This document shows positions 1 to 8,516 of a stretch of DNA of 64,000 nt, in pieces. Numbering within the stretch: position 1 is the stretch's first letter; the number at the start of each line of letters is the position of its first letter. Below the pieces are notes generated by a model. The model was not told where the DNA came from and made no database searches. It saw only the letters and a program-made list of their open reading frames with translations. The DNA is from Streptococcus sp. 116-D4. GTDB lineage: Bacteria; Bacillota; Bacilli; Lactobacillales; Streptococcaceae. A program made the position numbers and the translations under genes. Location of the stretch: contig NZ_AP021887.1 in NCBI RefSeq assembly GCF_009731465.1, positions 1,420,001 through 1,484,000 of the forward strand, read 5' to 3'.

Positions 1-1118
1 ACAAAGTTTGGAGGAACAACCAAGTTACGCAAAATCTTAGTTGCACCATCTTCTCCCTGAGATTGAGCCCCGTAAGCTGTACGGTCATAGGCAAAGTTGA
101 TGGCTTGACGAAAGTTTTTGTTAAGAACCGCTTCCTGAGTCGATTTCTTTTCAGCATCACTTGTTTTTGAAGTGAATTTATAAGATTTTCTATCTAAATT
201 GAAGTTTAAGAAGTAAGAAGTTGCATTTTGCAAGCTATAGATGATATTGTCCTTATTCTTTTCTTTAATCCCTTCAAAGCTTGAACTATTTGGATAAAGA
301 CGAGCGTAGCTATAAGCCCCCTCGACAAAGTTACGAGCCAGTGCATCTTGGTCACTACCATCATAATAGGCCAATTTGACATCATCTACAAAGACATTTT
401 TAGCATCCCAGTAGTTAGGATTTTTCTTGAATTCGATGACAGATTTTGAAACAAAGGATTTCATCAAGAAAGGTCCATTATACAAAATGCTAGATGGGTC
501 TACCTTCCCAAAATCATCCCCTTTTGATTTCAAGAAATCTGCATTGACTGGGAAGAGAATGGTTGAAGTTGTTTTTGAGTTCCAATAAGATTCTGGTCGT
601 GTCAAGGTATATTGAACAGTTTGGTCATCAAGAGCCTTAACTCCGACAGTTGAAAAGTCGCTTGTTTTACCAGTGATATAGTCATCTAAACCAGCAACGG
701 ATTCTTGCACTAAGTACAAGGCTTCTGATTTTTTATCAGCCGCATATTTCAAACCAGTGACAAAATCTTGGGCAGTTACAGGAGCATATTCTTCCTCTTC
801 TGAAGTATACCACTTCATATCCTTACGAAGTTTGTAGGTATAGGTCAAACCATCCTGAGAAACAGTCCAATCCTCTGCTAAGGATGGAACGTAGTTACCG
901 TATTGGTCATTTTCCATGAGACCATCTACCAGATTAGTCACAATATCATTGGTCGTTGCACGGTTTTCTGCTAGATAGTTCAAACTAGATGGATCGCTAG
1001 AATAAACATAGTTGTATGTTTTAGATGAACTAGCTGAATTCCCACATGCACTCAACATAATACCTGCGCCTAACACGACACCTGCCAGAGTTGCATACTT
1101 TGCCTTAGACATTTTCAT
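1..1118 (-). CDS. aliB: AliB-type oligopeptide-binding lipoprotein (3' end outside window)
   Basis: This is the N-terminal 372 residues of an extracellular solute-binding protein (SBP_bac_5 family) that delivers oligopeptides to the Ami ABC permease. The reading frame runs open to the left window edge, so the C-terminal part (family length about 650 residues) is missing. A lysine-containing signal peptide ends in a lipobox LSAC, so the protein should be lipid-anchored on the outer face of the membrane. The ATG at 1118 is chosen because AGGAGG lies 8 nt upstream; a second ATG two codons later has no better site. A strong promoter lies just upstream. AliA, AliB and AmiA are paralogues with overlapping roles; AliB is preferred from sequence feel and because murJ/murE are its neighbours in pneumococcus. 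Confidence 0.85.
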   Translation of the reverse strand, partial: MKMSKAKYATLAGVVLGAGIMLSACGNSASSSKTYNYVYSSDPSSLNYLAENRATTNDIVTNLVDGLMENDQYGNYVPSLAEDWTVSQDGLTYTYKLRKDMKWYTSEEEEYAPVTAQDFVTGLKYAADKKSEALYLVQESVAGLDDYITGKTSDFSTVGVKALDDQTVQYTLTRPESYWNSKTTSTILFPVNADFLKSKGDDFGKVDPSSILYNGPFLMKSFVSKSVIEFKKNPNYWDAKNVFVDDVKLAYYDGSDQDALARNFVEGAYSYARLYPNSSSFEGIKEKNKDNIIYSLQNATSYFLNFNLDRKSYKFTSKTSDAEKKSTQEAVLNKNFRQAINFAYDRTAYGAQSQGEDGATKILRNLVVPPNF

Positions 1119-1150
1119 TTCCAGAACCTCCTGATTTAAATATTTGTCTT

Positions 1151-1179
1151 ATTATACAACTCATGTTTTATTTAGTCAA
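1151..1179 (-). promoter_or_regulatory. aliB promoter
   Basis: On the minus strand TTGACT (1174-1179) and a perfect TATAAT (1151-1156) are separated by 17 nt, a near-consensus sigma-A promoter about 33 nt before the aliB start codon. The rest of the 1119-1313 gap is very AT-rich and shows no other feature I can name. Confidence 0.85.
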
Positions 1180-1313
1180 TAGGTTTTTTAAAAAAATTAA
1201 TTATTACATCTATAAACTATAGAAATTATTCTACAAAATAATAAAAAAGAGAATAATCTAATCATTTCTTGATAGAAATGTTCAAATTATCCCTTTTATT
1301 TATAAATATTTTT

Positions 1314-2936
1314 TTAAGTTAACTTTAATTTGATTCGTAAGCGATCTGCTTGAGCTTTTCCGATCACCTTATCCAACAAACGGGTACGGAGACTCATAAC
1401 TCCATAAACACCCCCACCCATGGCACCAACAAGGGCTACATATAGAAAACTCCACAAACGTCCACTTGGTTGGAAGACAAATCCTAAAATCCACTGGAAT
1501 GTCCCAACTACTAGAAACATGAAAAGAGTTAACAAACTGATTAAAATGGTTCGTTTCAAAATCACCTTGCGCTTGACACCAGTTACCTTGCAAATATCCC
1601 GATACATCAAAACATTAGGAATGATGAGACCGATGGTTGTAGAAATCAAAGGTCCATAACTGTGGAAGAGAGCGATGGTTGGCAGTTGCAAGACCAGTTT
1701 GGCAATGGAACCATAGATAAAATAGAGAACTGCCTTGCGATTTCGAAACATAGCTTGAAGCATTGGTGACAAGACCATGTACAAGCCTAGAATTGTTGAT
1801 TGCAAGACCGCAAAGATAAATAAGCCCATAGCCAATCCATCTGGCTTACCGTAAAAGACTGTATAAAGAGGCTCCCCTACCATGACCACTCCAATTGTTG
1901 CCGGCAGTAAAAATAAGAAGAGCATGGTGAGGCTATCTTGGACTAGGCGAGCCGCTGCTGACAAATCCCCCTTGACATAGTTCTCTGTCAAGAGAGGTAA
2001 TCCTACACTACCAATCGAAACTCCAACAGAAATGAGAATCATGGTGATTTTATTAGGATTGGCAGAGAAATAAGAAAACATGACAACTAAATCTTCATTA
2101 CTGTAGTTGGTAAACCACTTCATACTATTGATAAAGGTCATCTGGTCCAAAATCTGGAAAAGCTGGATAGCAGACCCTGTCAGGATAAATGGAATTGCTT
2201 CCTTAATCGTATCCATTAACAGGTGTTTGCTATCAATCTTATCTCGTGTTTCAAAGACCTTTTGAAGCATTCCTTCTTTATATAGGAAATAAAGTAAGAC
2301 TGCGAAACTAGCTACCATTCCCACAAAGGCTGCAAAGGTAGACTGGGTGACTGCTGCTAGATAGTCTCCCGAACCAAGCTTCATGATGATAAAGGTTGCT
2401 AAGAGCATCCAAATAACTCGGATAACCTGCTCAGCGATTTGGCTCATAGCGTAAGGCTTGAGATTATTCATCCCTTGGAAAAATCCACGGATAACACTCA
2501 TAGAAGGGAATATCAAGACAGCCCAAGCTAGACTTTGCATAATGGGGATGAGTTCCTTACCGACACCAGAAAGATCTGCCAACCAAGGCGCAAAGAGATA
2601 TAAGACCAAAGCAAAGACAAGACCTAGTCCAGTCATAAAGCCCAGGAAACTTCGAATCAGAGCAAAACTATGCTCTTCTTCTTGCATGGTGTTATACTTG
2701 GCAACCTGCTTTGCGACTGCAACAGGAATACCTGCTGTCGAAACCAACAAGAACCAAGCATAGATATTGTAACCCATGGTAAAGAGACCATTTGCCTTAG
2801 CCGCATAAGACCCCATCCAGATATACCAAGGGATGATATAAATGGCCCCGAGCAGGCGACTGATAAAGTTACTAGCCGTTAGCCAAGCAGTCCCCCGTAA
2901 CATCTGAGCCTGCTGGTGATTGTTTTCGTTAGACAT
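1314..2936 (-). CDS. murJ: Lipid II flippase MurJ/YtgP (MATE/MVF family)
   Basis: A 540-residue polytopic membrane protein with about 14 hydrophobic segments, of the polysaccharide-transporter/MurJ class that moves lipid II across the membrane for peptidoglycan synthesis. The N-terminal part has the typical RGTAWLTASNFISRLLGAIY amphipathic start of the YtgP branch. The start at 2936 has GAGG 7 nt upstream. It is divergent from murE, another peptidoglycan gene, from overlapping promoters. Family assignment is firm; that it is the lipid II flippase rather than another export flippase rests on the pneumococcal orthologue at the same locus. Confidence 0.85.
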   Translation of the reverse strand: MSNENNHQQAQMLRGTAWLTASNFISRLLGAIYIIPWYIWMGSYAAKANGLFTMGYNIYAWFLLVSTAGIPVAVAKQVAKYNTMQEEEHSFALIRSFLGFMTGLGLVFALVLYLFAPWLADLSGVGKELIPIMQSLAWAVLIFPSMSVIRGFFQGMNNLKPYAMSQIAEQVIRVIWMLLATFIIMKLGSGDYLAAVTQSTFAAFVGMVASFAVLLYFLYKEGMLQKVFETRDKIDSKHLLMDTIKEAIPFILTGSAIQLFQILDQMTFINSMKWFTNYSNEDLVVMFSYFSANPNKITMILISVGVSIGSVGLPLLTENYVKGDLSAAARLVQDSLTMLFLFLLPATIGVVMVGEPLYTVFYGKPDGLAMGLFIFAVLQSTILGLYMVLSPMLQAMFRNRKAVLYFIYGSIAKLVLQLPTIALFHSYGPLISTTIGLIIPNVLMYRDICKVTGVKRKVILKRTILISLLTLFMFLVVGTFQWILGFVFQPSGRLWSFLYVALVGAMGGGVYGVMSLRTRLLDKVIGKAQADRLRIKLKLT

Positions 2937-2983
2937 AGATTCCTCATTTGATTTTAGTAACTAGGAAAAATTCCTCATCTTCC

Positions 2984-3012
2984 ATTATAAACTTTTCCTT
3001 GTCACTTGTAAA
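2984..3012 (-). promoter_or_regulatory. murJ promoter
   Basis: Minus-strand TTTACA (3007-3012), 17-nt spacer, TATAAT (2984-2989). Its -35 hexamer overlaps the -35 of the opposing murE promoter by five bases. Confidence 0.75.
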
Positions 3013-3034
3013 TTTACGACTTTCGGTTTACAAT
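3006..3034 (+). promoter_or_regulatory. murE promoter, predicted leaderless
   Basis: Plus-strand TTGTAA (3006-3011), 17-nt spacer, TACAAT (3029-3034). The -10 ends only 7 nt before the murE ATG, so transcription should begin at or next to the start codon. Confidence 0.7.
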
Positions 3035-3041
3035 AGAAAGT

Positions 3042-4487
3042 ATGATAAAGATTGAAAACGTATTAGATATTTTAAAGAAAGATGATCTCTTCCGTGAGAT
3101 TATCGACCAAGGACATTACCACTACAACTACAGCGATGTTATTTTTGACAGTATCAGTTACGATAGCCGAAAAACACAAGAAAATAGCCTCTTTTTTGCA
3201 AAAGGAGCTACCTTTAAAAAAGAATTTATCCTTTCGGCAATCGCACAAGGACTTGGTTGGTATGTAGCGGAACAGGACTATGAAGTAGGTATTCCCGTTA
3301 TTATCGTTAGCGATATTAAGAAAGCCATGAGTTTGATCGCCATGGAGTTTTATGGCAACCCTCAGAAGAAACTAAAACTCCTTGCTTTCACTGGAACTAA
3401 AGGAAAAACTACGGCAGCTTACTTTGCTTACAACATCTTAAATCAAAAACACCGTCCAGCTATGTTGTCAACAATGAACACTACCTTGGACGGTAAAACT
3501 TTCTTCAAATCTGCTCTGACAACTCCTGAAAGTATTGACCTTTTTGACATGATGGCCCAGGCTGTTGATAATGGAAGAACCCACCTCATCATGGAAGTAT
3601 CCAGTCAAGCCTACTTGGTCAAGCGAGTCTACGGTCTAACCTTTGATGTAGGAGTTTTTCTCAATATCAGTCCTGACCATATTGGTCCTATTGAGCATCC
3701 AACCTTTGAAGACTACTTCTACCACAAGCGTCTCTTGATGAAAAATAGCCGAGCAGTTGTCATTAATAGCGATATGGACCACTTCTCTGTTCTAAAAGAA
3801 CAAGTTGAGAATCAAGAGCATGACTTCTACGGTAGCCAGTCAAGTAACCAAATCGAGAACTCCAAAGCCTTTAGCTTCTCAGCAACGGGTAAACTCGCTG
3901 GAGATTATGATATTCAACTCATTGGACACTTCAACCAAGAAAATGCAGTCGCTGCTGGACTTGCCTGCCTTCGTTTAGGTGCTAGTCTTGAAGATATCAA
4001 AAAAGGGATTGCTACTACTCGTGTTCCGGGACGTATGGAAGTTCTCACTCAGAAAAATGGCGCAAAAGTTTTCATTGACTACGCCCACAATGGTGACAGT
4101 CTGAAAAAACTAATCTCTGTGGTTGAAACACATCAGACAGGAAAAATTGCTCTAGTACTTGGTTCAACTGGAAATAAGGGAGAAAGCCGTCGTAAGGACT
4201 TTGGCCTCCTCCTCAATCAGCACCCTGAAATTCAAGTCTTTCTAACGGCTGATGATCCAAACCACGAAGATCCAATGGCTATTGCAGATGAAATCAGTAG
4301 CTACATCAACCATCCTGTTGAGAAGATTGCCGACCGTGAGCAAGCTATCAAGGCTGCAATGTCTGTTACAGATCAAGAACTGGATGCTGTGATAATTGCT
4401 GGTAAGGGAGCCGACTGCTACCAAATCGTTCAAGGCAAGAAAGAAGCCTATCCAGGAGATGCAGCTGTCGCAGAAAATTATTTATAA
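3042..4487 (+). CDS. murE: UDP-MurNAc-L-Ala-D-Glu:L-lysine ligase MurE
   Basis: This 481-residue cytoplasmic Mur ligase adds the third amino acid to the peptidoglycan stem using ATP. The P-loop TGTKGKTT is at about residues 117-124. The substrate loop near residue 404 reads DDPNHEDP; diaminopimelate-type enzymes have DNPR there, so lysine is the predicted substrate, as expected in streptococci. The protein begins exactly as pneumococcal MurE does, which supports the ATG at 3042 even though only a weak AGAAAG lies upstream and the promoter -10 is 7 nt away. It is the only long plus-strand gene in the first 15 kb and is followed by a hairpin terminator. Confidence 0.97.
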   Translation: MIKIENVLDILKKDDLFREIIDQGHYHYNYSDVIFDSISYDSRKTQENSLFFAKGATFKKEFILSAIAQGLGWYVAEQDYEVGIPVIIVSDIKKAMSLIAMEFYGNPQKKLKLLAFTGTKGKTTAAYFAYNILNQKHRPAMLSTMNTTLDGKTFFKSALTTPESIDLFDMMAQAVDNGRTHLIMEVSSQAYLVKRVYGLTFDVGVFLNISPDHIGPIEHPTFEDYFYHKRLLMKNSRAVVINSDMDHFSVLKEQVENQEHDFYGSQSSNQIENSKAFSFSATGKLAGDYDIQLIGHFNQENAVAAGLACLRLGASLEDIKKGIATTRVPGRMEVLTQKNGAKVFIDYAHNGDSLKKLISVVETHQTGKIALVLGSTGNKGESRRKDFGLLLNQHPEIQVFLTADDPNHEDPMAIADEISSYINHPVEKIADREQAIKAAMSVTDQELDAVIIAGKGADCYQIVQGKKEAYPGDAAVAENYL

Positions 4488-4491
4488 GATA

Positions 4492-4526
4492 AAAAAATCA
4501 AGGGAAATGAAACCCTTGATTTTTTT
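4492..4526. terminator. Bidirectional terminator between murE and csbD-like gene
   Basis: A 13-bp stem (AAAAAATCAAGGG with its complement) around an 8-nt loop, flanked by A and T runs on both sides, so it can stop both converging transcripts. It ends 4 nt before the opposing stop codon. Confidence 0.9.
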
Positions 4527-4529
4527 ATC

Positions 4530-4721
4530 TTATTTAAAAGCGTTTTTCAAACCTTCAACGGCACCTTCTACAGCACCTTTAGCATCTTCAGCTACTTCTT
4601 TTGCCTTAGCAACTGTCTTTTCTACAGCGCCTTCTGCTTCAGTATTGTTATCTCCAGTAACCTTACCAACTCCTTCTTTGACAGTTCCTGTTGCTTGTTC
4701 CAATTTGTTTTCAAGTGACAT
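4530..4721 (-). CDS. CsbD-like stress-response protein
   Basis: A 63-residue, highly charged, cysteine-free protein of the CsbD family: alanine/lysine/glutamate-rich with a repeated [17 protein letters not shown] pattern (residues about 10-22) and helical repeats of the form [21 protein letters not shown]. CsbD proteins are small general-stress proteins of unknown mechanism. The ATG at 4721 is selected because AAAGGGG lies 8 nt upstream; a longer frame to 4799 lacks a ribosome site and would cross the likely promoter. A promoter-like TTGACT (4794-4799) with TAAACT 17 nt downstream precedes it. Confidence 0.8.
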   Translation of the reverse strand: MSLENKLEQATGTVKEGVGKVTGDNNTEAEGAVEKTVAKAKEVAEDAKGAVEGAVEGLKNAFK

Positions 4722-4822
4722 ATAATTATCCCCTTTAATTTTATTCCGATATGTGTTACCGATTACATATAGTTTATACCAAATACTAAGGAAAGTCAAA
4801 CAATGTGCTCAGAAACAAGAAA

Positions 4823-5473
4823 TCAGGCCAAGTAGAAAGTTAATCTGTCCTTATCAAAATCAATAGCCAACTCATACTTTCCATCTTCATTTTGGACAAT
4901 ATAACCTAGAACAACTAAACTGTCCACAAAGATATCACGGCGTTTCTGCATAAGCTGGTCTTTTTTGAGAAATTTCAACAAAAAAGTCGTCATATATTTG
5001 AGAGCATACTCAGGATTGACATCTCCCAAAATAGCATAAAGTTCCTGTTGTTTTTCTGTCAAAGGATACTGATGTTTGACCTTGTAGAAATAATTGGATA
5101 GGGTCATTTTGGTTCGCGCAAAGTCTGTCTGTTCAAGTAAAATAGCTGCATTGGTTTGATTGCGCAATTCCGTCTCAAAACTCTGCTCCAACAAAGCTTG
5201 ATAGACTGGACTATTTTCTTTAACAAAAATCTCTTGATCCAGTTCAAGACTATCAAGTGATTCAAGCATAGGAAGATTAAGGTAATAACGCTTATTTTCT
5301 CGTAGAATCAAGCCTGCCTTTATATACTCTTCCATGAGTTTGTCAACTGCTACATCTGGAAAATTAGCCTTAATTTCCCGCAAAATCACATCCTCATGCT
5401 GGTCCAGATAGCGGATTAATTCTCCAAAAAATGGCTGTCTCGTCAAACGAGATGGATTAAAAATCTGAATCAT
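4823..5473 (-). CDS. DUF1803 family protein
   Basis: A 216-residue soluble protein of the DUF1803 family found in streptococci; function unknown. The N-terminal 90 residues look like a winged-helix-type fold (predicted helices around VILREIKANFPDVAVDKLMEEYIKAGLI, then a beta strand RYYLNL), and the C-terminal half resembles a second helical DNA-binding-like domain, but this is only an impression. It overlaps the last 17 nt of the YiiX-like gene upstream, indicating co-transcription and probably coupled translation. Confidence 0.75.
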   Translation of the reverse strand: MIQIFNPSRLTRQPFFGELIRYLDQHEDVILREIKANFPDVAVDKLMEEYIKAGLILRENKRYYLNLPMLESLDSLELDQEIFVKENSPVYQALLEQSFETELRNQTNAAILLEQTDFARTKMTLSNYFYKVKHQYPLTEKQQELYAILGDVNPEYALKYMTTFLLKFLKKDQLMQKRRDIFVDSLVVLGYIVQNEDGKYELAIDFDKDRLTFYLA

Positions 5474-5969
5474 GAAGATTCCTTTCTTTACATTCTAACA
5501 GAGGCGATGCAGCCAACTGACTGGGATTGGTCCCAGCTTGGTTTAGAGGAACAGGCAAACCTAGTTCTCTATAATACTCCCTCCAAAAATCACTAATCTC
5601 CTGTTTTCCATTTCCAAATTTCATGGGAATGGTTTCAAAAATAGGTAGGATTTCTGCTATATACTGGGAACAGTAGAAAGCAGCTCCATCTGGATAGAAA
5701 GAAGCATTGTAGGGAGCTCCTAGATGTTTGCAAGCCTTTCCCTTCACAGACTGGATATCCATTTCTGGGTAGACATAAATGTCGTACAAGTAATTGGACT
5801 CAAAGAAGTCATCCGGTTCTTGACAGACAACACCAGCCTGTCCACTAGCATGGTAAATCATCCCATCCAAATAAATCGCAACATGGTTATAGTTACCTGT
5901 GGAAGTCTGGATGGCCTGTCCCATATCTGACTCATCTCTCACAAAAATCAAATCGCCATTTTCTAACAT
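5457..5969 (-). CDS. YiiX-like permuted papain-fold hydrolase
   Basis: A 170-residue protein with the order of motifs seen in the permuted NlpC/P60-like (YaeF/YiiX) amidase group: GDLIF at residues 5-9, a histidine in NYNHVAIY near residue 29, and a cysteine in YCSQ near residue 99, giving a plausible Cys-His pair. No signal peptide is visible, so it probably acts inside the cell. Related enzymes cleave amide or thioester bonds, but the substrate here is unknown. The RBS AGGAG follows immediately after the U-tract of the ppaC terminator, and the gene overlaps the DUF1803 gene downstream. Confidence 0.75.
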   Translation of the reverse strand: MLENGDLIFVRDESDMGQAIQTSTGNYNHVAIYLDGMIYHASGQAGVVCQEPDDFFESNYLYDIYVYPEMDIQSVKGKACKHLGAPYNASFYPDGAAFYCSQYIAEILPIFETIPMKFGNGKQEISDFWREYYRELGLPVPLNQAGTNPSQLAASPLLECKERNLHDSDF

Positions 5970-5982
5970 GCTTCACTCCTAG

Positions 5983-6006
5983 AAAAAAAGGAGCCGAAAC
6001 TCCTTT
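5983..6006 (-). terminator. ppaC terminator
   Basis: Minus-strand stem AAAGGAG/CTCCTTT with a 6-nt loop and a run of seven T. The next gene's RBS begins right behind the T run. Confidence 0.85.
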
Positions 6007-6055
6007 CGATATATGGTAAACTAGCCTCTCCTAATTTGAATTAGCACTCAAAATC

Positions 6056-6991
6056 TTAAGCATTAAAGATTTCAGTCAATTGAGGGACCACTTGTTTCTT
6101 ACGTGAAACGGCACCAGCAAGGAAAGCATGGTTGTTTTCAAGTTTGAAGTTGAAAGCCGCTTCGACCTTGCCCATATTAGCACCAAGCGCCAAGATTTCC
6201 GAGTTTGAGTTGACGATATCTGTAATCATCAAGACAAAGTCAGAGTAGCCGTTTGCTGCGTTAGCAGCTTGCATTGCAGCTTCAATTTCTGCTTGGCGTT
6301 CCAATACTTCAGCGATGTCAACTGTGTTTACTTGAGCAACACGGACATTATTTCCGTTCAATTCAAAAGTCTTAGCATCAATGTCAATCAATTCTTCAGC
6401 AGATTTGCTAGCTAAGTTTGTACCAGCCTTGAGCATTGCAAGACCGTACTCTTCCAAGTTTACACCAGCCAATTCAGCCAATTCAGGAGCAATGATTGTA
6501 TCTGTTGGGTGTGTTGTTGGTGATTTCAAAAGAAGAGTATCTGAAATCAAACCTGAAAGCATCAAACCAGCAATCTCTTTAGGCACAGTCACACCATGTT
6601 CTTTGAACATACGATAAACGATTGAAGACGCTGAACCAACTGGCTCCAAACGCATATAGAGTGGGCTTGCAGTTTCAAAGTTAGCCACACGGTGGTGGTC
6701 CACAACACCATAAACTTCTACTTCAGCGATATCTGATACAGATTGTTGGAATTCATTGTGGTCAGTCAGGATAACTTGCTCTGCACCTTCTGCTTTAGCA
6801 GAAGTGATAACACGCGGTGCTTCTACACCAAAATAGTTCAAGACGAAAGCTGTTTCTTCATTTGGAGTTCCAAGGGCAACAGCTTCTGTATCCAAACCAT
6901 AAGCTTCTTTTGCAAGGTAGGCAAAGGCTACAGATGACCCAATGGCATCTGAGTCTGGATTTTGGTGACCAAATACTAGAATCTTAGACAT
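6056..6991 (-). CDS. ppaC: Manganese-dependent inorganic pyrophosphatase (family II)
   Basis: A 311-residue DHH-superfamily enzyme that hydrolyses pyrophosphate to phosphate, pulling biosynthetic reactions forward. Metal-binding motifs are intact: GHQNPDSDA at residues 8-16, an aspartate in LTDHNE near residue 75, and DHH near residues 97-99. The C-terminal DHHA2 domain carries the SRKKQVVPQ substrate motif. Length is typical of streptococcal PpaC. The gene has its own extended -10 promoter and is followed by a terminator. Confidence 0.97.
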   Translation of the reverse strand: MSKILVFGHQNPDSDAIGSSVAFAYLAKEAYGLDTEAVALGTPNEETAFVLNYFGVEAPRVITSAKAEGAEQVILTDHNEFQQSVSDIAEVEVYGVVDHHRVANFETASPLYMRLEPVGSASSIVYRMFKEHGVTVPKEIAGLMLSGLISDTLLLKSPTTHPTDTIIAPELAELAGVNLEEYGLAMLKAGTNLASKSAEELIDIDAKTFELNGNNVRVAQVNTVDIAEVLERQAEIEAAMQAANAANGYSDFVLMITDIVNSNSEILALGANMGKVEAAFNFKLENNHAFLAGAVSRKKQVVPQLTEIFNA

Positions 6992-7020
6992 GATAATACC
7001 TCATTTTGTTTATTCTCTTT

Positions 7021-7049
7021 ATTGTAGCATTTTTTTCACTTTTTGACAA
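7021..7049 (-). promoter_or_regulatory. ppaC promoter
   Basis: Minus-strand TTGTCA (7044-7049), 17-nt spacer ending in TGC, TACAAT (7021-7026): a good promoter with an extended -10. Confidence 0.8.
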
Positions 7050-7055
7050 AAGTAA

Positions 7056-7075
7056 GAGGAGTCAAAGGACTCCCC
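7056..7075 (-). terminator. Possible terminator of the trmN6/GIY-YIG operon
   Basis: GGAGTC/GACTCC stem with a CTTT loop directly after the GIY-YIG stop codon; the downstream T content is modest, and the hairpin abuts the ppaC -35 box. Confidence 0.55.
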
Positions 7076-7076
7076 G

Positions 7077-7361
7077 CTACTCTTCAAAATAACTGAGTAA
7101 ATTTCTATCTTGATTTTCAGATAAAAATTGCTCCTTCTGTGGTCTCTTTTTACGTTTCAGAAGGGCTTCGGCTGACAGGGCTTCTTCTTTACTATCGAAA
7201 CCTTCTACATAGATAAGTTTTACTGGCAAGCGTGCTCGTGTGTACTTGGCTCCCTTCCCACTATTGTGAACGGCGATTCTTTTTTTGACATCCGTTGTAT
7301 AGCCGGTATAGTAGGTCCCATCACAACACTCTACCACATACATGTAAGCCTTATGATCCAT
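7077..7361 (-). CDS. GIY-YIG nuclease-superfamily protein (YhbQ/YazA-like)
   Basis: A 94-residue single-domain GIY-YIG protein. The motif appears as [18 protein letters not shown] at the N terminus, followed by a conserved arginine/histidine patch ([17 protein letters not shown]). Homologues are small structure-specific nucleases of uncertain physiological role. The ATG at 7361 lies inside the last codons of the upstream methyltransferase (11-nt overlap), which fits translational coupling; a longer frame to 7466 would add unrelated residues and is rejected. Confidence 0.85.
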   Translation of the reverse strand: MDHKAYMYVVECCDGTYYTGYTTDVKKRIAVHNSGKGAKYTRARLPVKLIYVEGFDSKEEALSAEALLKRKKRPQKEQFLSENQDRNLLSYFEE

Positions 7362-8100
7362 AGTAAATCTCTTGAATTTCTGGAGTATAGGAACCATCGT
7401 CATTATGAACAATGAGTGGTGGCAGAACCTTAAAACCGCTTGTTGAGCCATCCTTGATAGCCTCAATCAAAAGCATATTAGCTTCCTTTTCTCTTTTTGG
7501 ATAAACAAACTGCAGGCGCTTAGGGGCTAGATTATGCCGTTGCAAGCTGTCCAAGATATCTAAAAGTCGATCAGGACGATGAACCATGGCCAAACGCCCA
7601 TTAGACTTGAGAATACTCTGGGCACTACGACAGATTTCCTGCAAGTTGGTCGTGATTTCATGGCGCGCCAAGAGATAATGTTCGCTCTCGTTCAAATTGG
7701 AATGAGGATCCACCTTGAAATAGGGTGGATTACACAAAATCATATCTACCTTACTTCCCTGTATACGAGAAGGCATATTTTTCAAATCATCACAGATGAC
7801 CTCCATCTGCTCTTCCAAACCATTCAAACGGACAGAGCGTTCAGCCATATCTGCCAAACGCTCCTGAATCTCAACAGCCAAAATCTGTGCCTGAGTCCGA
7901 GTGCTAGCAAATAGCCCCACTGCTCCATTCCCGGCACAGAAATCCACAATCAAGCCCTTCTTAGGGAAACGTGGAAAACGTGACAAGAGAACACTATCCA
8001 CCGAATAGCTAAAAACCTCTCTATTTTGAATGATTTTGATATCTGTCGAAAAGAGCTGGTTAATGCGCTCCCCCGATTTTAATAATTGTTCTTCTTCCAT
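7351..8100 (-). CDS. tRNA1(Val) (adenine-N6)-methyltransferase-like protein (TrmN6/YfiC family)
   Basis: A 249-residue class I SAM-dependent methyltransferase. The SAM loop is [11 protein letters not shown] (residues about 51-61) and the catalytic NPPY motif (residues about 125-128) marks it as an N6-adenine or N5-glutamine type enzyme. Family members modify adenine 37 of a tRNA-Val; the exact tRNA here is not proven. The start codon has no Shine-Dalgarno and sits 6 nt after a near-perfect promoter, so the message is predicted to be leaderless. It overlaps the GIY-YIG gene, a pairing common in Firmicutes. Confidence 0.85.
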   Translation of the reverse strand: MEEEQLLKSGERINQLFSTDIKIIQNREVFSYSVDSVLLSRFPRFPKKGLIVDFCAGNGAVGLFASTRTQAQILAVEIQERLADMAERSVRLNGLEEQMEVICDDLKNMPSRIQGSKVDMILCNPPYFKVDPHSNLNESEHYLLARHEITTNLQEICRSAQSILKSNGRLAMVHRPDRLLDILDSLQRHNLAPKRLQFVYPKREKEANMLLIEAIKDGSTSGFKVLPPLIVHNDDGSYTPEIQEIYYGS

Positions 8101-8106
8101 GGTCTT

Positions 8107-8135
8107 ATTATAGCAAATTTATATTAACATTACAA
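8107..8135 (-). promoter_or_regulatory. trmN6-like gene promoter, predicted leaderless
   Basis: Minus-strand TTGTAA (8130-8135), 17-nt spacer ending TGC, TATAAT (8107-8112), then six bases and the ATG. Confidence 0.8.
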
Positions 8136-8152
8136 AGAATACAGATTTCTAA

Positions 8153-8515
8153 CTAGTGCTTCTGATTCTTCAAATGTTGAAGGGCTTCCTTAGTCCAAAT
8201 TGGCATCATTCGTTTGAGAGGAGCAAAACCATAGTTAAAGCGGTCGCTTGAAAAGCGTCTCCGTCTCGGAAACTGGTGCTTTTCTTCCTCCAAAGTGCGG
8301 ATAGAAAGACTAGCTTTCCCTGTAAATTCATCTAAATCCACTACTTGAACTTGAACCTCCTCATCGATTTTCAAGGTTTCTTGGATATTTTCAATAAAGC
8401 CAGTCCGAATCTCTGAAATGTGAATCAGCCCCGTATCACCCGTCTCTAGTTCAACAAAGGCCCCGTAGGGCTGAATCCCAGTAATACGGCCCTTTAGTTT
8501 ATCACCGATTTTCAT
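8153..8515 (-). CDS. cvfD: S1-domain RNA-binding regulator CvfD (GSP13/YugI family)
   Basis: A 120-residue protein with one S1 RNA-binding domain (residues about 1-72; GRITGIQPYGAFVELE and GLIHISEI are typical) and a basic tail. Pneumococcal CvfD, at the same locus, is described as a post-transcriptional/translation regulator. The ATG at 8515 has GAGG 6 nt upstream and lies 1 nt after the stop of the HAD-cyclophilin gene; a frame extended to 8533 would overlap that gene and has no RBS. Co-transcription with the upstream gene is likely. Confidence 0.88.
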   Translation of the reverse strand: MKIGDKLKGRITGIQPYGAFVELETGDTGLIHISEIRTGFIENIQETLKIDEEVQVQVVDLDEFTGKASLSIRTLEEEKHQFPRRRRFSSDRFNYGFAPLKRMMPIWTKEALQHLKNQKH

Positions 8516-8516
8516 C

